Source: Shewanella olleyana (GTDB taxonomy: Bacteria > Pseudomonadota > Gammaproteobacteria > Enterobacterales > Shewanellaceae). Taken from it: DNA of 64,000 nucleotides. The translations under genes and the position numbers were made by a program. The DNA lies in the NCBI RefSeq assembly GCF_023283825.1, contig NZ_JAKILD010000002.1, positions 215,275-279,274 of the forward strand, read 5' to 3'. The first letter of the stretch is position 1, and every line of letters begins with the position of its first letter. Positions 55,039 to 63,466 of the stretch are shown here, in pieces. Under the pieces are notes generated by a model. It saw only the letters and a list, made by a program, of their open reading frames with translations, ran no database searches and was not told where the DNA came from.

Positions 55039-55931
55039 CGAATCCTAAAAGTTAATTGCTACAACAAAAAAACAACACCTTGCAGTTTAGTTGGTTTCGT
55101 GAGATTATCGAGGGTTACTCGCCGCAATAATGCAGCAAACCGCAGTCTCATAAAAACATCAATTTTTTAATATTACAAAATGGATTTAAAAATTTAACAA
55201 GGGAATGGTGAAGCATTTTGATAGGAGCCGCAACTAGGTGATTATGCCAAAAAATCAACTTCTGACAGTAAGTTAACGAATGTTAATGTTTATTTAATAC
55301 ATCACATGCACACGTTGAATTTGTTTTTTACGTTGATTTCGTCGGGAAAATCGAATTTCTATCATGGCCGTTTCGGAGAGTTTTTTAAAAATAAAATGAA
55401 TCAATGACTAAAATTAGTAAAATGTAACTAAATATGTCAATTCTCTAAATATTTATCTAAGTCGTTGGAAATGTACAAAAAGACGAATCAATTTATTTCG
55501 ACATATTATGACAATATTTTTTCGTATTTTCTCGCATTTAAGCAAATTCCGCACGATTAAAGCTATTAAAAGTCACATCTTAATCGGCAAATTCAATGCA
55601 TAATGTGTTTATAAAAACCGTTAACAATAAAAAATTGTAATAGTTTTGGTTTTATTGAATTAAACCGGATGCAAACTAGCAGTTGAGAATCTGCAGATTA
55701 ATCACTTTTTTGAAGTGAGCTTTCCACTTTAATACCTGATGTGTGTCTTACTTGATCATTAAAACTTTCAACATTAAGTTTGATATCCAGTTAATTTGTG
55801 TCCAGCCTAACAATCCCTTGTCAATAAAGGCCCTTAAGTCATTGTGTAATGAACAGTTTGAAGCAACCAATATTACCAGATATACTGAATTCGATATTAT
55901 AAGGCTATGAATTATAAGAGGGTTTTAGGCT
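55039..55931. other. Transposon end region and host spacer
   Basis: An AT-rich 0.9 kb without genes. Between about 55320 and 55515 it has spaced similar motifs (minus strand CGAAATAAATTGATTCGTC, CGACTTAGATAAATA, CGACGAAATCAACG) that may be TnsB-binding sites, ending at TGTCATAA. The rest (55514-55931) looks like host spacer. Confidence 0.45.
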
Positions 55932-57059
55932 ATGGAAAGCCGTTTAAGTCGATTTGCGTTAACGGTTACTTTAATCGCTGTCATAGGCTTCATCGTCAGT
56001 CATTACAATGGCCAATGGATTAGCATTCCTATTCTTAGTGATTTCTTTACCGTAACAGAGAACACTCCAGAATCATTAACGTCAAATAGCGACATATCAC
56101 CATTACCCCAAACGATTAAAACTCGCTCAACTGAGCACCATGAATTCGAAATGTCTTCAGAACAACACCGTGCTTGCGGTTCATTAACAGTAACTCAAGG
56201 GCTAGAGGTTAAGAAACGGGATAACGGTATCTATACTTGGGTAGACGATAAAGGCATTACTCATTTTTCCGATGTCGCTGCAGCAGGTAAGAAAAGCCTG
56301 CTAACCCAGTATTCAGAACCGCAATATAGTTTTGATATTGAGATTAATTCTATTGCGACCAATCCGCCGCCATTTCTGCGCAATAAACTCACTACCACCT
56401 TAAAGCACATTGATGCAGAGTTTCGTCAGTTTTTGCCCAAACGTGAATTACTACCGATTAAAATCGACTTAATCCTTGCTGGAAGCGCTGATGCTTATCA
56501 AGACTTACAGCGTAAATACTCGAATTCAGTCAGTGCGAGCCAAGGATTCTATTCAAGCAGGCATAATGTCGCAGCGGTATTGCATCACAATGACCTGCAA
56601 GCGTTTAGGACTGCTGTGCATGAATCAGTTCATGTAATGAATGCCGGTCAATTTGGTTCAACCCCGCGTTGGTTTAATGAAGGGCTAGCAGAGTACTTTG
56701 AGTCCCCCTTGTATTTAAAGCAACTGAATGACAAAAGCCAATTTCAATTGGCCACATCTCGCCAGATTAAAGTCGCAAGAAAAAACTACAAAAGTGGTAA
56801 GTATTTAAGCCTAACAAAACTATTTAATGCTACTGACGCTGATTGGAATGGAAGTAGTCGCAATTCGCTTTATCAAAACTCACGACAGTTTATTCAATTT
56901 TTAATGTCCAGTTCTAAAGGCAGGCAAACATTAAATACGCTATTTACTCAGTTTAGTGAGCAACGCTGTGATAAAAAAACGCCAATGCCTGCACTGAAAG
57001 CCTACCCAGGCGGTATGCGTAAACTTGAACAAGATTGGCTTAAATGGCGTAAAAGCTAA
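55932..57059 (+). CDS. Membrane-anchored DUF4124/HExxH metallopeptidase-like protein
   Basis: A 375-residue protein with one N-terminal transmembrane segment (about 8-27), a DUF4124-like motif (GIYTWVDDKGITHFSD) near residue 100, and a C-terminal zinc peptidase domain. The zinc motif is HESVHVMN (HExxH) with the third Glu in GLAEYFESP, a gluzincin arrangement. It probably acts in the periplasm. The substrate is unknown. The gene follows the Tn7-like end by about 420 bases. Confidence 0.8.
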   Translation: MESRLSRFALTVTLIAVIGFIVSHYNGQWISIPILSDFFTVTENTPESLTSNSDISPLPQTIKTRSTEHHEFEMSSEQHRACGSLTVTQGLEVKKRDNGIYTWVDDKGITHFSDVAAAGKKSLLTQYSEPQYSFDIEINSIATNPPPFLRNKLTTTLKHIDAEFRQFLPKRELLPIKIDLILAGSADAYQDLQRKYSNSVSASQGFYSSRHNVAAVLHHNDLQAFRTAVHESVHVMNAGQFGSTPRWFNEGLAEYFESPLYLKQLNDKSQFQLATSRQIKVARKNYKSGKYLSLTKLFNATDADWNGSSRNSLYQNSRQFIQFLMSSSKGRQTLNTLFTQFSEQRCDKKTPMPALKAYPGGMRKLEQDWLKWRKS

Positions 57060-57172
57060 TGGTTAGGTGTTCTTTGAATAGGCCCATCAGTTGTACTGGA
57101 GGGTTAACATTTAATGTTTAAATCCAAATAGGGCTACCACACACTAATTCCCTCAAATAAAGTAGGGCTTAT

Positions 57173-57198
57173 AACTCGTTTCTGCCCCAAAACGAGTT
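57173..57198. repeat. Hairpin between convergent genes, repeated near 63.63 kb
   Basis: AACTCGTTT (57173-57181) pairs with AAACGAGTT (57190-57198). A similar imperfect unit lies at 63630-63655, so the pair flanks the envelope/two-component block. There is no T run. Confidence 0.5.
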
Positions 57199-57249
57199 TA
57201 GGCGACGGTCTCAAATGAGCGATAAGCGATCATTGAGATTGGATAAATT

Positions 57250-57636
57250 TTAAAAATAACCAATATAGCTTATAAATACAGCAATCCAGACGAATGAACA
57301 TATCAATAGCGCAATTAATACTGCTGCGGAGCCTAAATCTTTAGCGAGACCTGACAATGGATGAATATCTAAGCCAACTCTGTCTATTGTTGCTTCTATT
57401 GCTGTATTAACAACCTCTGCGAATATCACAAATAAAACAGAGATTAGTAGCATGACCTTTTCGTAAATACCTATCTGCCAAATCGAAATTATAGTTAGCG
57501 ATAAAGCGAGTAAAAAAAGCTCTTGTTTAAAAGCAGCTTCATTTTTAGCAAGCCATTTAAATGCACGCTGTGAATTTTTAAAAGCTAAAACTACTCGATT
57601 AATACCTGACGGCTTATTTGCACTATCAAATTGCAT
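57250..57636 (-). CDS. dgkA: Diacylglycerol kinase DgkA
   Basis: A 128-residue membrane enzyme with three transmembrane helices. AEVVNTAIEATIDRVG and HPLSGLAKDLGSAAVL are the DgkA catalytic signatures. It phosphorylates diacylglycerol, the by-product left when phosphoethanolamine or phosphoglycerol is moved from phospholipids. That fits its place 12 bases downstream of an EptA-type gene. Confidence 0.95.
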   Translation of the reverse strand: MQFDSANKPSGINRVVLAFKNSQRAFKWLAKNEAAFKQELFLLALSLTIISIWQIGIYEKVMLLISVLFVIFAEVVNTAIEATIDRVGLDIHPLSGLAKDLGSAAVLIALLICSFVWIAVFISYIGYF

Positions 57637-57648
57637 TGGAAACTCTCT

Positions 57649-59277
57649 TTATAGACTTAGGGCCTTACAGGCGTTAAAAATATCGTATTCAGGTTGGTAT
57701 TGACTGCTGCTTACTTGAGTTAAGCCAAGTAAAGTGTCAAAAATATTGTCGTGTGAAAATACTTTTGAGCGTTGTAACTCAATACAATCATTAAATTTAG
57801 AGTTAGCGAGCTTATTACTCCAAAAAATCATTGGGATATGAGTTTGCTCGATTGGTGCTAATGCATAAGGAAACCCATGAAGGTATAAGCCTTTTTCACC
57901 AAGTGACTCACCGTGATCTGACACATACAAGAGTGATTTTTCCATTTCGTTACTTGCTTGTAATACTCTTATCAACTGGCTTAACACCTTGTCTGTGTAT
58001 GCGATAGTATTATCATATGTGTTTGTTAGTTCAGTTGTACTACAGTTCTGAATATCGCTTCGAGAGCAATCAGGTTTAAACAAACTTTCGTGTTCAGGGT
58101 AACGACGATAATAAGTTGGTCCATGTGAACCTATCATATGTAGAACAACCAATTTATGTTTAGCGTTACTAGTCGCTATCTTGTCTGCTAGTTTCGTAAC
58201 TAATATTTCATCAAAACAGTAATGACCATCACATAACGGATGCTCTTTATTCGGCTCAATGTTGTCTGACTTGATGCGAGCACACACTCCTTTACAGCTG
58301 CTGTTATTATCAATCCATGTTACTTCAACACCACTACGTTGAATAATGTCTAGAGCATTTTCTTGACTACTAGCAAGCCGAGAATCATATTCTTTGCGCT
58401 TCAGTCGTGAAAACATACAGGGGACTGAAATAGCCGTCGCCGTTCCACATGATGAAACATCACTAAAATACTTTACGCCTAACTTGGGAGTATAAGCATT
58501 CGTTGCTCTACTATAGCCTTGTAGTGAAAAGTTAGCCGCCCGAGCTGTTTCCCCGACAACCATTACAGTTAGCGAAGTGCTCGTTTTATTTTTTAAAGTG
58601 GGCAAATTATCGAGTACCTTGAAAGGTAATGGTGGATAAAAGTAATTATCCCTCAAGTATTTATAACCCGCTGTATAGAATGAAAACGGGGTGATATAAC
58701 TTGTTAGCTGTCGGTTGTTGCGGCCAACAGAAGCGTACTCTTTGTAAAAGGGTACAGCGATTAAGGCACAACAGAGCAAAGCTGATAGATTTAGCTTCGT
58801 AAAACTTTTTAAACGTACTCTAAAACTCCCAATAATTGTGAACTTGGAAAATAAGTAAGTAGGTACAACCCCCAATAAAAAAATAAATAACACAAGCTGA
58901 AAGTTTAAGTATGAAAATGCTTCACCTGAATTTGTTTCAACAATATTTTGTAACATGCTCTTGTCAAAAATAACGCCATAATTAAGTGTTGAATAAAACA
59001 ACAATGAGCAAACTAAAACACTAAATAGAAGTATAGGTTTAACAAAAGTAATTAAGGACAACCAACTTAAAACTAAAACAGTCAATGAGAAAAGCAATAA
59101 AGGGATCGACGCGATAAAAAGCCAATTTATATGCCCTGACTGTGTTGCAGCCATAAAAGTATTGTATAAAAACAAGCCATTAAACGCGATAACGATATAC
59201 ATTGAAACTAAGCAAACAAATTGGCTGTAACTTACTCGCCAAGACGAAATACTAAATCTTTTAAAGGCAATTTTCAT
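57649..59277 (-). CDS. eptA: EptA-type lipid A phosphoethanolamine transferase
   Basis: A 542-residue enzyme. Five N-terminal transmembrane helices (about 1-190) precede a periplasmic sulfatase-like domain. The nucleophile Thr lies in VVGETARAANFSLQGY, near residue 240. MIGSHGPTYY and YVSDHGESLGEKGLYLHG hold metal ligands, and several Cys pairs would form disulfides. It moves phosphoethanolamine from phosphatidylethanolamine to lipid A and can raise polymyxin resistance. It starts 2 bases after the LTA-synthase-like gene. Confidence 0.92.
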   Translation of the reverse strand: MKIAFKRFSISSWRVSYSQFVCLVSMYIVIAFNGLFLYNTFMAATQSGHINWLFIASIPLLLFSLTVLVLSWLSLITFVKPILLFSVLVCSLLFYSTLNYGVIFDKSMLQNIVETNSGEAFSYLNFQLVLFIFLLGVVPTYLFSKFTIIGSFRVRLKSFTKLNLSALLCCALIAVPFYKEYASVGRNNRQLTSYITPFSFYTAGYKYLRDNYFYPPLPFKVLDNLPTLKNKTSTSLTVMVVGETARAANFSLQGYSRATNAYTPKLGVKYFSDVSSCGTATAISVPCMFSRLKRKEYDSRLASSQENALDIIQRSGVEVTWIDNNSSCKGVCARIKSDNIEPNKEHPLCDGHYCFDEILVTKLADKIATSNAKHKLVVLHMIGSHGPTYYRRYPEHESLFKPDCSRSDIQNCSTTELTNTYDNTIAYTDKVLSQLIRVLQASNEMEKSLLYVSDHGESLGEKGLYLHGFPYALAPIEQTHIPMIFWSNKLANSKFNDCIELQRSKVFSHDNIFDTLLGLTQVSSSQYQPEYDIFNACKALSL

Positions 59278-59279
59278 AG

Positions 59280-61235
59280 TTATTCCTTATCACTGCTTTT
59301 ATCAGCTAAACGATAAAGCTGCTCGGTGTAAGCTAAGTTGCTAAATAACACATGAGCGAGTGCTTTTTCAGCCAACGTTTGATCAACGTTTTGCTGTTCA
59401 TTTTTTTCTTGTATTTTGGTTTGTTTGTTATAGCGCCAATAGCTGGTTTGTTGATTTGGCATTAGGATAACAGCGCGATCATTTTCTAAGTATGCAAAAT
59501 TGTCGTAGTACTGCATCATTGCGCGTTCAACTGGATAACTTTTAGTTAGATCAAAGCCCAGCATAGGGGTTGCTTGGTCAATTCCTAAAAGTGACATCAA
59601 AGTAACAGGTAGATCAATTTGACTAACGAGTCTTGGATCGCGTTTACTTTTCATACCGCTGTTTAAAATAACAGCGGGTATATGAAAAGACTTCAAAGGG
59701 ACAGGTTTAGAGCCAAAAACACGAACATCATGGTCTGCCACAACCAAAAATACGGTGTTTTCCCAGTACGACCGTGTTTTTGCTTTATTTATAAATTTCC
59801 CTAGTGCGTAATCGGCATACTTAATTGCAAGGTCGCGTTTATAGTTTTCAGGGTTATGTCCTTTGGGGAGCGATACTTTGCCTTTTGGTATATCAAACGG
59901 ATCGTGATTACTAGAAGTAAATACAAGACTAAAAAATGGCTCTGTCGAATTACTTAATTTAGTCAGTTCTTTATCTGCTTGATTGAATAAATCCTCATCA
60001 CTGACCCCCCAAGAGGAGATAAACTGGGGATTTTCAATATGGTTGATGTCAACAATATCGTTAAACCCGTTTCCTAGAAAAAAGCTTTTCATATTGTCAA
60101 AATGGCTTTCACCGCCGTAGATAAACTGTGTTTTGTAACCTTCTAGACTCAATACATCCGCTAGTGAAAAAAAGTTATGCTGTGATTTAGATAGTTTAAC
60201 TACTGAGCGAGATGGTGATGGTGTAAAACCTGTGGTAATTGCTTCAATACCTCTTACGGAGCGCGTGCCCGTAGCATAAAGGTTGTCAAACCCCCACCCT
60301 TGTTGATATAGCTTATCAAGTTCAGGTGTAATATCTAACCCACCAAGTTCTCCAACAAATCGGGCACCTAAACTTTCCTCAAGTACTATAACTAAGTTTT
60401 TTTTAACACCAGACACAAAAGGCTTGTTGTGCGCCAAGGTTGGAATATTTCCAGCGACAAACTGTTTTCGATAAGAAGCCTTTTTGACCGTATCTATAAT
60501 TTGTTGACGAGGCATTGTGCCATACAAATTACTGGCACTTTTTTCGTTACCCATGTTTTTCAGCGCAAACGCAACACTGTAAGTGGAGTTAAGAACAAGT
60601 GAGTTTACTAGTGAATCTTGAGAAAAATAGACTAATGCAGGGTTAAGCGGCCGGTGACTCAATGTACCTCTGGCAGCAAATAAGCAGATTATTAAAGCAG
60701 CCATTAGAATGGATAAATTGGATGCTTTTTTCAGTGACTGTGGTTGTGTGAATGCTCTACATAAAAGGCGATAGCTATAAACGCTTGTTAACGTAGCCAA
60801 AAGCAATGTACTTAGCATTGCTAAAAGATGGCCATGCACTAACATTGAGAAGACTTCTTGTGGGTAATCAAGGTATTCAATATATAATCGGTTAGGCCTT
60901 ACATCATATTGATTGATGAATGCAGGTGTTGATGCCTCAACAATAATAACTACAGTTGCAACGACGCTACCGTAAAGTGTAAAAACACGCTGGAACAGCT
61001 CTGTTTTAGGGCGTGCAACTACATGCAGTATTAATATAAAAACTCCAATAGTTGCTAAGTATCCAATGCTACTTAAGTCTATTCTGATTGCCCCTGATAT
61101 GACCGGCCATATATCATCTTCATTTAATCTTGAATGTTGCCAAATCAATAAAGCAATGCGAGAAGTCATAAAGATTGATATTAATATAATAGTAAAACGG
61201 ACTAAGGGTTTTAAAACGGAAGTATTTGCTGTCAT
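59280..61235 (-). CDS. LTA-synthase-family membrane sulfatase-like enzyme
   Basis: A 651-residue protein with about five N-terminal transmembrane helices and a periplasmic alkaline-phosphatase-type domain. LVIVLEESLGARFVGELGG, YATGTRSVRGIEAITTG (expected nucleophile region) and VADHDVRVFG carry metal and catalytic residues. In Gram-negatives such enzymes transfer phosphoglycerol (OpgB-like) or act on other envelope polymers. ATG 61235 is preferred over an in-frame TTG at 61265. It leads an operon with eptA and dgkA. Confidence 0.87.
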   Translation of the reverse strand: MTANTSVLKPLVRFTIILISIFMTSRIALLIWQHSRLNEDDIWPVISGAIRIDLSSIGYLATIGVFILILHVVARPKTELFQRVFTLYGSVVATVVIIVEASTPAFINQYDVRPNRLYIEYLDYPQEVFSMLVHGHLLAMLSTLLLATLTSVYSYRLLCRAFTQPQSLKKASNLSILMAALIICLFAARGTLSHRPLNPALVYFSQDSLVNSLVLNSTYSVAFALKNMGNEKSASNLYGTMPRQQIIDTVKKASYRKQFVAGNIPTLAHNKPFVSGVKKNLVIVLEESLGARFVGELGGLDITPELDKLYQQGWGFDNLYATGTRSVRGIEAITTGFTPSPSRSVVKLSKSQHNFFSLADVLSLEGYKTQFIYGGESHFDNMKSFFLGNGFNDIVDINHIENPQFISSWGVSDEDLFNQADKELTKLSNSTEPFFSLVFTSSNHDPFDIPKGKVSLPKGHNPENYKRDLAIKYADYALGKFINKAKTRSYWENTVFLVVADHDVRVFGSKPVPLKSFHIPAVILNSGMKSKRDPRLVSQIDLPVTLMSLLGIDQATPMLGFDLTKSYPVERAMMQYYDNFAYLENDRAVILMPNQQTSYWRYNKQTKIQEKNEQQNVDQTLAEKALAHVLFSNLAYTEQLYRLADKSSDKE

Positions 61236-61280
61236 AGTTGTGCTCGACCTTAATAATTGCAGCAATACTAAAAATCGAAA

Positions 61281-61308
61281 CTTAAGAAACCCTGAGTCTA
61301 AACTTAAT
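61281..61308 (+). promoter_or_regulatory. Three 11-bp-spaced repeats, PmrA-like operator
   Basis: CTTAAG (61281), CTGAGT (61292) and CTTAAT (61303) are each separated by 5 bases, the spacing of PmrA/OmpR-type direct-repeat sites. They lie between the envelope operon and the response-regulator gene, so one bound regulator could control both. A further CTTAAT occurs at 61249. Confidence 0.5.
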
Positions 61309-61385
61309 ATTGGCTAGACTAAGAAAACTCAAGCTATATGGCGTAACCTAATGATGAAGATGCATTTCAGGTGAATAAGTAACAC

Positions 61386-62060
61386 ATGAAGTTATTAATA
61401 ATTGAAGATTCAGCGTCACTAAGACGTAGTTTACGAATTGGCCTAGCAAACTTAGGCTTTGCGGTTGATGACACCGGTGATGGTGCACAAGGGCTCAGTA
61501 TGGCGATGACAGGTGAGTATGAGCTTATAATACTTGATATTATGTTACCAAGTATTGATGGTATTACTTTATTGCAAACCATAAGAACCAAACAGCTTGA
61601 TTCTAAAGTCTTAATTTTGTCAGCTAAGCAAGAACCTGAAGACCGTGTTTTAGGGCTTTTAACAGGAGCGGATGATTACCTTACTAAACCCTTTTCATTT
61701 GATGAGCTCCACGCTCGACTACTAAATTTAATGCGCCGTGGAGGATTGAAGATGATGAGTGATATCATAACCATTGATAATTTAGCACTGAATTTACAGT
61801 TAAAACTGCTAAAAGTTGCTGACAATGTTATTGACTTAACACCCAATGAGTACAAAATTGTCGAATGTTTATTTAGCAATCAAAATAAAGTGTTTAGTGC
61901 AGAAAAGCTAAGTACCTACCTTGCAGGGCAATATGATTTGATATCAAAGAACTCTATTGAAGCCCATTTATCATCTGCTCGCAAAAAAGTAAGAGTTGCA
62001 GGAGGGGAGCTGCCAATTCAGACCAAACGTGGTTTTGGTTATATTGTACAAGGACAATAA
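61386..62060 (+). CDS. OmpR/PhoB-family response regulator
   Basis: A 224-residue regulator. The receiver domain has the phosphorylated Asp51 (LIILDIMLPS), with Asp8-region IEDS and Lys in YLTKPFSFDEL. The C-terminal winged-helix has LTPNEYKIVECLF and VRVAGGELPIQTKRGFGYI. It resembles PmrA/QseB/ColR-type regulators. Its stop overlaps the kinase start (TAATG). The adjoining divergent operon with eptA is its probable target. Confidence 0.92.
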   Translation: MKLLIIEDSASLRRSLRIGLANLGFAVDDTGDGAQGLSMAMTGEYELIILDIMLPSIDGITLLQTIRTKQLDSKVLILSAKQEPEDRVLGLLTGADDYLTKPFSFDELHARLLNLMRRGGLKMMSDIITIDNLALNLQLKLLKVADNVIDLTPNEYKIVECLFSNQNKVFSAEKLSTYLAGQYDLISKNSIEAHLSSARKKVRVAGGELPIQTKRGFGYIVQGQ

Positions 62061-63466
62061 TGAAATCTATTCGCAGTAAATTAGTTGTTACACTCTCGGT
62101 AACTATAACTAGCTTTGTTTTATGCATTTTGTTGGCAACCGACATTGCTGTTGATAGTTGGATAGATAATGAGTTTGATCGCAGCCTGCAATCCAAAGCA
62201 GGTATGTTAATGACCTTAGTACATAAAACTAATGAAGGTTTTTCGTTTAACTTTTCTAGTGAGTTTATGCCCGAGTTTGCAGGGGAGATAGAGCCTGAGT
62301 ACTTTCAAATATGGAGCAAAGAAGGCACTTTCACTCGCTCCAAAAGTTTAGATTTATTTAAGGTTAAAAACTTACCATTTGAAGACTTGGAGATTGGCGA
62401 ATCAAAAATACGCCTTTTACAATTACCTGATGGCCGAGATGGTCGAGTGTTTTATAGTCGTTTTATACCACAAGAAAAAGACAATACATCAGTAGACACA
62501 TATAAAAAAACAAATGATGAGCCACTGACTTTAGCTTATGCAGCGTCTTCTGAGGAAGTTGATTTTGTACTTTGGTTGATTGACGTTATTTTTATAGTCA
62601 CCATAATTACAGTTATTGTATTTATTCGATTATTTGTCAGGAAGGCGATAGATACATCACTTGCGCCATTAATTAAACTCAACCAAGATATCAGTCAGTT
62701 AAGTATTACCAGTGAAGGCTCACAGATATTTATACAAGAGCCAGTTAAAGAGCTCTTGCCTATTGTTGAAAGCTTAAATGCTTTTATTAAAGAGAATAGA
62801 CAACTTTACCTAAGGGAAAAGCGACTTACATCCGATATTGCCCATGAAATAAAAACGCCCATTGCCGAACTTATAAATATGGCAGAAGTTGCTATCAGGT
62901 TTCCAAATGAGATAGAACTCAATGAGGATTTTAAGCCTGAAGCATTGAAAATAAGCTTACGGCTTAAAAATATCGTTTCGAACTTATTGCTATTACATAA
63001 ATACAGTGATGGTAAGCTAATCAAACAAGATGCTTGTGATTTAAATCAAGTTATTATTAGAGTACTGGAAAACCATAATTTATCGCGTGTAAATTTGGAG
63101 TTGAATGAGAATGCACCAGCAATTATGAGCAACTTGTTTGCCCTCGAATCAATTATTAGTAATTTAGTTAACAACGCGAAACAATACAGCCCACTAAATT
63201 CAAAAATTTTAGTTTCGACAATGATTTCAAAAGAAAAACTTTTATTTTTGTCAGTTACTAACTCCCTTATTGAACCTTTGAGTGATAATGATATAGACCA
63301 ATTATTTGACCCTTTATGGCAAAAAGACACTTCAAGAACATCGAATGATAACTTTGGATTGGGGTTATCAATCGCTAAAACGCTTAGTAAAGCAATTGAT
63401 GCGCAATTAAGTGCAGAAGTTAGTGACAGAAAAATCACATTCTCTTTAGCCTTAAACACTGATTAG
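62060..63466 (+). CDS. Sensor histidine kinase
   Basis: A 468-residue kinase with transmembrane segments near 10-32 and 172-195, a periplasmic sensor of about 140 residues, a HAMP-like linker, the phosphoacceptor His262 in SDIAHEIKTPIAEL, and an HATPase domain (NLVNNAKQYSP, then FGLGLSIAKTLSKAI). The middle G box (DPLW instead of GDGI-type) is divergent. It pairs with the preceding response regulator. Confidence 0.9.
   Translation: MKSIRSKLVVTLSVTITSFVLCILLATDIAVDSWIDNEFDRSLQSKAGMLMTLVHKTNEGFSFNFSSEFMPEFAGEIEPEYFQIWSKEGTFTRSKSLDLFKVKNLPFEDLEIGESKIRLLQLPDGRDGRVFYSRFIPQEKDNTSVDTYKKTNDEPLTLAYAASSEEVDFVLWLIDVIFIVTIITVIVFIRLFVRKAIDTSLAPLIKLNQDISQLSITSEGSQIFIQEPVKELLPIVESLNAFIKENRQLYLREKRLTSDIAHEIKTPIAELINMAEVAIRFPNEIELNEDFKPEALKISLRLKNIVSNLLLLHKYSDGKLIKQDACDLNQVIIRVLENHNLSRVNLELNENAPAIMSNLFALESIISNLVNNAKQYSPLNSKILVSTMISKEKLLFLSVTNSLIEPLSDNDIDQLFDPLWQKDTSRTSNDNFGLGLSIAKTLSKAIDAQLSAEVSDRKITFSLALNTD

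Larger units (their letters stand above)
50021..55513 (-). mobile_element. Tn7-like transposon core (tnsA-tnsB-tnsC-tniQ)
   Basis: Four overlapping or adjacent minus-strand genes encode TnsA, TnsB, TnsC and TniQ. A candidate end lies upstream of tnsA at about 55513 (minus strand TGTCATAATATGTCG). It is followed inward by similar spaced motifs that could be TnsB sites. The opposite end was not found, so the extent of the element and its cargo are unknown; the stated left limit is only the tniQ stop. Confidence 0.7.

Noticed and set aside
46463..55244. 12-base match ACTAGGTGATTA at 46463 and 55233 considered as transposon flanks
   Set aside because: A match of this length is expected by chance in 64 kb, and the surroundings do not resemble ends.
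50021..55513. CRISPR-associated transposon
   Set aside because: No CRISPR array and no Cas gene are visible; the TniQ is of the larger two-finger type.
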